The translations under genes were made by a program, and so were the position numbers. Under the pieces are notes generated by a model that did no database searches, was not told where the DNA came from, and worked only from the letters and a program-made list of their open reading frames with translations. A stretch of DNA of 64,000 nucleotides from Streptomyces liliiviolaceus (GTDB lineage Bacteria; Actinomycetota; Actinomycetes; Streptomycetales; Streptomycetaceae). Shown piece after piece: positions 58,183-64,000 of the stretch. Each line of letters opens with the position of its first letter. Within the stretch, counting starts at the first letter, position 1. Location: NCBI RefSeq assembly GCF_018070025.1, contig NZ_JAGPYQ010000001.1:6014001-6078000 (forward strand). Reading direction: 5' to 3'.

Positions 58183-58641
58183 ATGGATGACATGCCTCTT
58201 GAGGGTGAGTACGAGCCCAGCCCCACCCAGTGGGTGCGCGATCAGGTGGAGCTGTACGAGCGCTCCGGCGGTACCGAGGGAACGACCCTGATGGAGACGG
58301 GACGCCCCGTGATCGTGCTGACCACCCGGGGCGCGAAGAGCGGGAAGATCCGCAAGACGCCGCTCATGCGGGTCGAGCACGAGGGCCGTTACGCCGCCGT
58401 CGCCTCGCTGGGCGGCGCGCCCAAGCACCCCGTCTGGTACCACAACGTGGTGGGCGACCCCCATGTGGAGCTGCAGGACGGCCCGACGCGCCAGGACATG
58501 ACCGCGCGGGAGGTGACCGGCGAGGAGAAGGCCCTGTGGTGGGAGCGGGCGGTCGCCGCCTATCCGGACTACGCCGACTACCAGAAGAAGACCGACCGCG
58601 AGATCCCGGTCTTCGTCCTGGAGCCGGCCGCCGGCCGATAA
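58183..58641 (+). CDS. deazaflavin (F420)-dependent nitroreductase-family protein (Ddn-like)
   Basis: This 152-residue split-barrel enzyme contains [34 protein letters not shown], the typical F420-phosphate contact region. The family signature [24 protein letters not shown] and [26 protein letters not shown] follow. Members use reduced F420 to reduce diverse substrates; here it is uncharacterised. ATG 58183 and 58192 are both possible starts. It lies alone and is convergent with the CDF transporter gene. Confidence 0.88.
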   Translation: MDDMPLEGEYEPSPTQWVRDQVELYERSGGTEGTTLMETGRPVIVLTTRGAKSGKIRKTPLMRVEHEGRYAAVASLGGAPKHPVWYHNVVGDPHVELQDGPTRQDMTAREVTGEEKALWWERAVAAYPDYADYQKKTDREIPVFVLEPAAGR

Positions 58642-58706
58642 CCGTTCCGGCCCTTCCGGCTGTTCCGGCCCTTTCGGCCGTTCCGGAAAAGGTGTGCATG
58701 AACCGG

Positions 58707-58730
58707 TGAACGCCGGGCACCCGGTGTTCA
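58707..58730. terminator. terminator-like hairpin between convergent genes
   Basis: TGAACGCC and GGTGTTCA pair (one G-T) around GGGCACCC, at the 3' ends of the F420 enzyme and CDF genes. It follows a run of TTCCGG-type short repeats (58645-58690). Confidence 0.45.
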
Positions 58731-59738
58731 GGTCCCGCCGCGCTCCCCCGTCGCGGCGGGGCCATTTTCGTGCGCGGCTTCATGTGCGGCCGCGCGGCGG
58801 GCCAGACGGGCGTCGGTCACGTCGAGGAAGATCTGGTCGACCTGCGGGACCAGATTGCGGACGGACGCCTTGATGCGGACGGCGACGAGTTCGACCTCCT
58901 CGCTGTCCAGACCGGGCGTCAGGTCGACACGGGCGGCCACCAGGGTGGAGTCGGGGCCGAGCTGCATGGTCAGCAGGGACTCCACGGAGTCGATCTCGGG
59001 CTGCGCCTCCAGCAGGGCACGGATGCGGCCGGTCGACTCCTCGTCGGTGGCCTGCCCGATCAGCTGGTCGCGCGCGTCACGGCCGAGCCGGTACGCCACG
59101 TAGACCAGGAGGCAGCCGATCGCGATGGAGGCCGAGGCCTCGTAGACGACCTGGCCGGTCACCATGTGCAGGGCCATGCCGGCGATCGCGAAGAGGACAC
59201 CCAGTACGGCGGTGCCGTCCTCCGCGATGACGGTACGCAGCGCCGGGTCGCGGATCTCGGAGGAGAAGCCGCCCTGCTTCTGCACCTGGCGGACCGCGCG
59301 CAGCAGGGACGTTCCCTCCGCGAAGAGCGCCACGACCAGCACCACGAGCCCCGCCACATAGCCGCTGCGGGACTCCGAGCTCTCGCTGCCCAGCGCCTCG
59401 AAGCCCTGGAAGAAGGAGAAGCAGCCGCCCATCAGGAAGATGCCCACGGCGGCCAGCAGTGACCAGAAGAAGCGTTCCTTTCCGTAGCCGAACGGGTGAC
59501 GGTTGTCGGCGGGCCGCCGGCTGCGGCGCAGGGCGGCCAGGAGGAAGACCTCGTTCAGGCTGTCGGCCACCGAGTGCGCGGCCTCCGACAGCAGGGCGGG
59601 CGATCCGGAGAACAGACCGCCCACGGCCTTGGCCACGGCGATCACGAGGTTGGCGGCCAGTGCCACCAGCACGGTGACCCGGGTACGGCGGTCCGAAGGG
59701 GAGGAAGGCTTACGGTTCACCTCCGCCGAATGCCCCAC
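58728..59738 (-). CDS. cation diffusion facilitator (CDF) family metal transporter
   Basis: This 336-residue membrane protein has about six helices. The first metal-site motif ALLSEAAHSVADSLNE (His55, Asp59) and HPFGYGKERFFWSL are characteristic. A cytoplasmic ZT-dimer domain follows (about 235-315: STGRIRALLEAQPEIDSVESLL, DSTLVAARVDLTPGLDSEEVE). It exports divalent cations such as Zn2+ or Fe2+ in exchange for protons. The GTG start lacks a strong ribosome binding site. It is divergent from the next gene; no metal-responsive regulator is adjacent. Confidence 0.9.
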   Translation of the reverse strand: MGHSAEVNRKPSSPSDRRTRVTVLVALAANLVIAVAKAVGGLFSGSPALLSEAAHSVADSLNEVFLLAALRRSRRPADNRHPFGYGKERFFWSLLAAVGIFLMGGCFSFFQGFEALGSESSESRSGYVAGLVVLVVALFAEGTSLLRAVRQVQKQGGFSSEIRDPALRTVIAEDGTAVLGVLFAIAGMALHMVTGQVVYEASASIAIGCLLVYVAYRLGRDARDQLIGQATDEESTGRIRALLEAQPEIDSVESLLTMQLGPDSTLVAARVDLTPGLDSEEVELVAVRIKASVRNLVPQVDQIFLDVTDARLARRAAAHEAAHENGPAATGERGGT

Positions 59739-59815
59739 TCGCCCCGCCTCACACGAGGTGACGGCGGTTTTCGGGGAAGTCCTACGGAGGCCGACGGACG
59801 AAAGGGAGACGCTTC

Positions 59816-60844
59816 ATGGGTGACACAGAAGGCACCGGCGAGGGAAACAGCGCGCTCGGGAAGAAGGCCTTCAAGCGGTCGAAGAGCCACTTCGCGGACC
59901 GGGTGACGGCCGACGGACGCGACGGCTGGCCGGTCGCGGCAGGGCGCTACCGGCTGGTCGTGAGCCGGGCCTGCCCCTGGGCGAGCCGCGCGGTGATCTC
60001 ACGGCGGCTGCTGGGCCTTGAGGAGGCCCTGCCGATGGCGGTCACCGACCCGATCCAGGACGACCGCAGCTGGCGCTTCACGCTGGACCCCGGGGGCCGC
60101 GACCCGGTGCTGGGCATCCGCTACCTCGCCGAGGCGTACGAGGCCCGGGAGCCGGGCGCTCCGGGCGGCGTGAGCGTGCCGGCCGTGGTGGACGTGGCGA
60201 GCGGGCGCCTGGTGACCAACGACTACCAGCAGCTGACCCTCGACCTCGCCACCGAGTGGCGGGACCTGCACCGTGAGGGGGCGCCGGACCTCTATCCGGA
60301 AGGGCTCCGCGACGAGATCGACGAGGTCATGGAGGGGGTGTACGAGGACGTCAACAACGGGGTGTACCGGGCCGGGTTCGCGACCGGCCAGAAGGAGTAC
60401 GAGGCGGCCTACGAGGGTGTGTTCCGGCGGCTGGAGCTGCTGTCGGGGCGGCTCGCGGAGCGGCGGTACCTGGTCGGGGACACGATCACCGAGGCGGACA
60501 TCCGGCTGTTCACGACCCTGGTCCGCTTCGACGCCGTCTACCACGGCCACTTCAAGTGCAACCGCCACAAGCTGACGGAGGATCCGGTGCTGTGGGCGTA
60601 CGCCCGTGATCTCTACCAGACGCCCGGGTTCGGGGACACCGTCGACTTCGATCACATCAAGCGGCACTACTACCAGGTCCACGAGGGCATCAACCCGACC
60701 CGCATCGTGCCGCTCGGCCCCGATCTCTCCGGCTGGCTGACCTCGCACGGGCGCGAGGAGCTGGGCGGGCGCCCCTTCGGGGACGGGAGCCCGCCGGGTC
60801 CTGTCCCCGTGGGCGAAGAGGTGCCGGCGGCGGGCCGGCCCTGA
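59816..60844 (+). CDS. glutathionyl-hydroquinone-reductase-like protein (omega/Xi GST family)
   Basis: This is a 342-residue thioredoxin-fold protein of the YqjG/ECM4 group. It has the N-terminal active-site Cys53 in SRACPWASR, then DPIQDDRSWRFT, LVTNDYQQLTLDL, a helical C-terminal domain and FVGDT-type YLVGDTITEADIRLFTTLVRFDAVYHGHFKCN. The family removes glutathionyl groups from hydroquinones. Actinobacteria use mycothiol rather than glutathione, so the natural thiol here is probably mycothiol. ATG 59816 follows AAAGGGAG. Confidence 0.9.
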   Translation: MGDTEGTGEGNSALGKKAFKRSKSHFADRVTADGRDGWPVAAGRYRLVVSRACPWASRAVISRRLLGLEEALPMAVTDPIQDDRSWRFTLDPGGRDPVLGIRYLAEAYEAREPGAPGGVSVPAVVDVASGRLVTNDYQQLTLDLATEWRDLHREGAPDLYPEGLRDEIDEVMEGVYEDVNNGVYRAGFATGQKEYEAAYEGVFRRLELLSGRLAERRYLVGDTITEADIRLFTTLVRFDAVYHGHFKCNRHKLTEDPVLWAYARDLYQTPGFGDTVDFDHIKRHYYQVHEGINPTRIVPLGPDLSGWLTSHGREELGGRPFGDGSPPGPVPVGEEVPAAGRP

Positions 60845-60923
60845 GGGGAACGGGGCCGCGTATTCGCCGCTGAACTGGACACTCGCCTGATGTCCTGGAC
60901 AACAGCCACCGAAGGAGAGCCAG

Positions 60924-61223
60924 GTGTCGAAGAAGAAGAAAAGCCTGCCCGTCGTCTACAAGCCCGTCGGGTTCCTGCTCGGCTGGACGAGCGGAACCCT
61001 CGCCGGGCTGGCGTTCCAGAAGGTCTGGAAGATGATCCGCCACGAGGACGACGCGCCCGACGCACTGGACAAGGACCGCGGCTGGGGCGAGGTGCTGCTC
61101 GCGGCGGCCGTCCAGGGCGCGATCTTCGCGGTCGTCCGCAGCGCGGCGGACCGCACCGGCGCGAAGGCCATCGAGCGGTCCACCGGAGTGTGGCCCGGCG
61201 ACGACAAGGGGGGCCGCGACTGA
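60924..61223 (+). CDS. small DUF4235-type membrane-associated protein
   Basis: This 99-residue protein has a Lys-rich start (SKKKKSLP) and a short hydrophobic helix VGFLLGWTSGTLAGLAFQKVWKMI. A second amphipathic helix (LLAAAVQGAIFAVVRSAADRTGAKA) follows. The pattern matches the DUF4235 family, of unknown function. GTG 60924 has GAAGGAG 7 nt upstream. It is followed 62 nt later by a peroxiredoxin gene on the same strand, so joint transcription is possible. Confidence 0.8.
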   Translation: MSKKKKSLPVVYKPVGFLLGWTSGTLAGLAFQKVWKMIRHEDDAPDALDKDRGWGEVLLAAAVQGAIFAVVRSAADRTGAKAIERSTGVWPGDDKGGRD

Positions 61224-61285
61224 CCTCCCGTACCGTCCAGTACGGTTGGCCTTCCTACAGGTGGCCGACAGTCAGGGAGCCAGTC

Positions 61286-61753
61286 GTGACGAACCAGGCA
61301 GCGGTGGGCGACACCGTCGAGGACTTCACCCTCCCGGACGAGACCGGTACGCCCCGGCAGCTCTCGGAGCTGCTGGGCGAAGGCCCTGTCGTGCTCTTCT
61401 TCTATCCGGCGGCGCTCTCCTCGGGCTGCACCGCCGAGGCGTGCCACTTCCGCGATCTGGCCGCCGAGTTCACTGCCGCCGGGGCGCGGCCGGTGGGGAT
61501 CAGCGGTGACACGGTCGAGCGCCAGCAGGAGTTCACCGAGAAGCACACCCTCGGCTATCCGCTGCTGTCCGACCCGGACGGCAAGGTCCGCGAGCTGTTC
61601 GGGGTGAAGCGCGGTTTCTCGCTGGCGCCGACCAAGCGGGTCACCTTCGTCATCGCCGAGGACCGGAAGATCCTCGAAGTGGTGCGCAGCGAACTGCGGA
61701 TGAGCGCGCACGCGGACCGCGCCCTGGCGGCCCTGCGCGCGCACCGCGCCTGA
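61286..61753 (+). CDS. bcp: peroxiredoxin of the BCP/PrxQ type
   Basis: This 155-residue cytoplasmic thiol peroxidase detoxifies hydrogen peroxide and organic peroxides. The fold begins VGDTVEDFTLPDETGT. Peroxidatic Cys48 is in YPAALSSGCTAEACHF and resolving Cys53 lies five residues on, giving the CxxxxC spacing of PrxQ. GISGDTVERQQEF and FGVKRGF are also conserved. GTG 61286 follows GGGAG. It is convergent with the VOC gene. Confidence 0.92.
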   Translation: MTNQAAVGDTVEDFTLPDETGTPRQLSELLGEGPVVLFFYPAALSSGCTAEACHFRDLAAEFTAAGARPVGISGDTVERQQEFTEKHTLGYPLLSDPDGKVRELFGVKRGFSLAPTKRVTFVIAEDRKILEVVRSELRMSAHADRALAALRAHRA

Positions 61754-61806
61754 ACGACCCGGTCCCGCCCGGGCCCGGTCCTGACTGCGGTCGGCCCAGC
61801 TCGCGC

Positions 61807-62199
61807 TCAGCCCTGCTTGGGCGCGGTCGTCGCTCCCTTGCGCAGGGTGAACGAGTGGCCCGACGGGTCGGCGTAGCCCCGCTCCTCGTACGGGCCGCCG
61901 CCGTCCTTGGCCTCCAGCGCGCGTCCGCCCAGACTGATGACCTTGCGCTCGGCCGCGTCGAGGTCGTCGACGTGGAAGTCCAGGTGCGCCTGCAGGGAGT
62001 TCTCGGGGCGCGGCCAGCTGGGCGGGGTCGCGTTCACGTCCCGCCGGAACGCCATCCGCATGCCGTCGGCGCCCTGGATCTCCACCCGGTTCGCCGTCGC
62101 GTCGGTCTCCTCGCCGTCGAGGAACTCCTTGTAGAACGCGGCGAGTTTCTCGGGCTCCGAGCAGTCGAGAACCACGAAGCCTGCTGTTACCACTGTCAT
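61807..62199 (-). CDS. VOC-family (glyoxalase/bleomycin-resistance-like) protein
   Basis: This 130-residue protein has the paired beta-alpha-beta-beta-beta VOC layout: VTAGFVVLDCSEPEKLAAFYKEFL and LQAHLDFHVDDLDAAERKVISLGGRAL, ending YADPSGHSFTLRK. Metal-ligand candidates are His (LDFHV) and the last-strand residues. Members bind or modify small substrates; a specific one cannot be assigned. ATG 62199 has GGAGGAG upstream. It is divergent from the terpene cyclase (249-nt gap). Confidence 0.9.
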   Translation of the reverse strand: MTVVTAGFVVLDCSEPEKLAAFYKEFLDGEETDATANRVEIQGADGMRMAFRRDVNATPPSWPRPENSLQAHLDFHVDDLDAAERKVISLGGRALEAKDGGGPYEERGYADPSGHSFTLRKGATTAPKQG

Positions 62200-62448
62200 G
62201 TCTCCTCCGAAGACCGGTCGAGCGCGAACGGCCCTCCGCCCACTGCTCGTCGACCGGGTACCCCGTGGCGTGACGAACAGCCCGCGCGACAGGTCGCGGC
62301 ATAGATCATTTACGATCAGGGCAGCCTCGTAGCGCACATCGAGTCAACTTTCGCCTCAGGAAGCGCAGTTCGAGTCAGCGGACGTCACTTCGGCACGCCC
62401 GCGCGCAGGGGTGGGGGCCCTGTGAATTCGTATCAAGGAAGGACGCGA

Positions 62449-63480
62449 ATGCCGCAGGACGTCAGGTTCGACCTCCCCTTCGCCACCCCGGTCAGTACAC
62501 ATCTCGACTACGCCCAGGCCCGCCATCTGCGCTGGGTGTGGGACAAGGGCCTGGTGCGCAGCAACGCCGGCTTCGAGGAGTACCGGTCGTGGGATCTGCC
62601 CCAGGCCGCCGCCCGCACCTATCCGCACGCCTCCGCCGACGACATGGTCGTCCTGATGAACTGGTTCTCGCTGGCCTTCCTCTTCGACGACCAGTTCGAC
62701 TCGGGCAGGCCCGACCGTGCCGACCGCATAGCGGAGGTGGCGCGGGAACTCATCGTCACCCCGCTGCGGCCCGCGGGCATCACCCCCCGGGTGTCCTGTC
62801 CGATCACGGTCGCCTGGGCCGAGGTCTGGGCCCATCTTTCGGATGGCATGTCCCTGACATGGCGTACGCGGTTCGCGGCGTCCTGGGGCCGTTTCCTGGT
62901 GGCGCACACCGAGGAGGTCGACCTCGCCTCCCGCGGCCTGGCCGGCACGCTCGACCTCCAGGAGTACGCGGCGTTCCGTCGCCGTACGGTGGGCATCCAC
63001 CACAGCATCGACGCCGGGGAACGCAGCCGCGGCTTCGAGGTGCCCGCCGCGGCGGAGGCGCATCCGCTGATGGAGAGGATGCGGGACCTCGCCGCCGACA
63101 CCATCGGCTTCATGAACGACATCCACTCCTTCGAGCGCGAGAAACGCCGGGGGGACGGCCACAACCTGATAGCCGTCCTGCACCGCGAGCGGCGCTGCAG
63201 CTGGCAGGAGGCGGCCGACGAGGCGATCCGGATGACCTCGGCGTGCCTCGCCGAGTACCTCGAACTGGAGTCGCAGGTACCGAAGATGTGCGACGAGCTG
63301 GGCCTGGACGAGGAGGAGCGGGACAGGGTCCGGATGGGCGTCGAGGCGATCCAGCACTGGATCAACGGCAACTACGAATGGGCGCTGACCTCGGGCCGCT
63401 ACGCCGCGGACAAGGAGACCCCCGCGTCCCAGGCGGAACTGGCGGGCAAGGGCTCCCTGGACGACCTCTTGGCGGTCTGA
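62449..63480 (+). CDS. class I terpene cyclase (sesquiterpene synthase type)
   Basis: This 343-residue cytoplasmic cyclase converts a prenyl diphosphate, probably farnesyl diphosphate by size, into a terpene. It has the Mg2+-binding DDQFD (residues 80-84) and the NSE triad in NDIHSFERE (Asn223, Ser227, Glu231). Arg178-type pyrophosphate-sensing residues precede the NSE, and the RY pair near the C-terminus reads SGRYAAD. ATG 62449 follows AAGGA. A 15-bp terminator follows its stop. A P450 gene reads towards it from the right edge, so this may be a small terpene cluster. Confidence 0.93.
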   Translation: MPQDVRFDLPFATPVSTHLDYAQARHLRWVWDKGLVRSNAGFEEYRSWDLPQAAARTYPHASADDMVVLMNWFSLAFLFDDQFDSGRPDRADRIAEVARELIVTPLRPAGITPRVSCPITVAWAEVWAHLSDGMSLTWRTRFAASWGRFLVAHTEEVDLASRGLAGTLDLQEYAAFRRRTVGIHHSIDAGERSRGFEVPAAAEAHPLMERMRDLAADTIGFMNDIHSFEREKRRGDGHNLIAVLHRERRCSWQEAADEAIRMTSACLAEYLELESQVPKMCDELGLDEEERDRVRMGVEAIQHWINGNYEWALTSGRYAADKETPASQAELAGKGSLDDLLAV

Positions 63481-63490
63481 CAACGATATC

Positions 63491-63528
63491 GCGGCCCCTC
63501 TTCGGCACCACCACCGAAGAGGGGCCGC
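63491..63528. terminator. 15-bp hairpin terminator after the terpene cyclase
   Basis: The arms GCGGCCCCTCTTCGG (63491-63505) and CCGAAGAGGGGCCGC (63514-63528) pair perfectly around an 8-nt loop. Confidence 0.75.
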
Positions 63529-63535
63529 CCCTCAA

Positions 63536-63555
63536 GGGGCGCGGGGAACTGCGCG
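63536..63555 (+). repeat. dispersed GC-rich repeat, copy 7
   Basis: A perfect core, 8 nt beyond the terminator hairpin, in the gap between convergent cyclase and P450 genes. Confidence 0.85.
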
Positions 63556-63666
63556 CCCGGCCCCCACGCACCCGCAGAGAACCCACACCCCAAAGAACGG
63601 CCGAAGGCCCGCCGCCCGCCGCCCGGCGAACGGGCGAACGGGCCTGCGGGCGACGGGGCTACGGGC

Positions 63667-64000
63667 CTAGACGGCGAACTGAACGGGCAACCGGTCCAAC
63701 CGTGACTCCCACGTGGACGCGGTAGCCGTGAGCTCCTCCGGAGCCACCGCGAGCCGCAACCCCGGCAACCGGTGCAGCAGCACATCGACGGCGGTCTCGA
63801 TGATCGCCTGCCCGATGTTCTGCCCCGGGCATTCGTGCGGCCCCCCGCTGAACGCCAGATGCGACTGGTTGCCGTGCACGGAGACACCCACGTCGGGCCG
63901 GATCTCCGGATCGATGTTGCCCGCGGTCAGGCCGAGCACCAGCAGGTCGCCCTCCTGGAGCCGGTGCCCGCCGAGCTCCATGTCCGCGGTCGCGAACCGC
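63667..64000 (-). CDS. cytochrome P450, C-terminal part (5' end beyond the window)
   Basis: About 110 C-terminal residues are present. The haem-binding loop AFSGGPHECPGQ contains the Cys that ligates haem, with the usual FxxGxHxCxG spacing. Upstream RFATADMELGGHRLQEGDLLVLG and NIDPEIRPD match the region preceding the haem loop in bacterial P450s. The reading frame is open to the window edge. It probably oxidises the terpene cyclase product, or a different substrate altogether. Redox partners are not seen in the window. Confidence 0.92.
   Translation of the reverse strand, partial: RFATADMELGGHRLQEGDLLVLGLTAGNIDPEIRPDVGVSVHGNQSHLAFSGGPHECPGQNIGQAIIETAVDVLLHRLPGLRLAVAPEELTATASTWESRLDRLPVQFAV

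Overview
The window is high-GC actinobacterial DNA and reads as a Streptomyces chromosome segment. Third codon positions are almost all G or C, GTG starts are frequent, and many adjacent genes overlap by 4 nt (GTGA). Typical Streptomyces gene families are present: SpoIIE-type phosphatases, ECF sigma factors, a subtilisin inhibitor, an alpha-lytic-type protease, a bacterial terpene cyclase and a TioE-type MerR regulator. I call 48 protein genes, two of them cut by the window edges. I see no rRNA, tRNA, CRISPR array, transposase or prophage.

Left part (1-7558): two divergent PP2C/SpoIIE phosphatases, a secreted serine protease with a Gly/Ala/Glu repeat tail, and a leaderless DJ-1/PfpI gene. Next comes the most interesting locus (8025-14381). 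A 71-residue precursor carries a double-glycine leader and a cysteine-free, anionic, internally duplicated core. A strong hairpin separates it from three export genes: a membrane-fusion protein, a C39-peptidase ABC exporter and a second ABC exporter (NHLM type). No tailoring enzyme is present. An MFS efflux gene (14588-16096) follows, with two operator palindromes but no adjacent regulator.

Middle-left (16268-31503): an import/export operon on the minus strand (solute-binding lipoprotein, fused DppB-DppC permease, MFS transporter, but no ATPase); a GNAT enzyme; a degenerate HATPase-like protein divergent from a STAS antagonist; a tandem MerR regulator; a secreted protease inhibitor with P1 Arg; an NCS1 permease; an FMN-dependent alpha-hydroxy acid oxidase; and the first of two unusual fusions joining an ECF sigma, a zinc-finger anti-sigma, a membrane helix and a ricin-like domain.

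Middle (32217-46751): an ECF41-type sigma factor translationally coupled to an orphan cytochrome b; a secreted GH2 glycosidase; a third SpoIIE phosphatase carrying its own anti-sigma ATPase domain; the second sigma/lectin fusion with a very long Gly/Pro linker; an ArsB/SLC13-type transporter probably using a CTG start; and a GH9 cellulase behind a perfect CebR-type operator.

Right part (46773-64000): an AraC/PhyH divergent pair beside a 2-hydroxyacid dehydrogenase and HAD phosphatase; a large LuxR (LAL) regulator; a GH114-like lipoprotein; a TetR-controlled divergon with two operators; an aldehyde dehydrogenase; several redox and detoxification genes (F420-type reductase, CDF transporter, glutathionyl-hydroquinone-reductase-like protein, bacterioferritin-comigratory-type peroxiredoxin, VOC protein); and a class I terpene cyclase convergent with a truncated cytochrome P450. 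Seven copies of one dispersed GC-rich repeat lie in intergenic gaps, two of them abutting stop codons.
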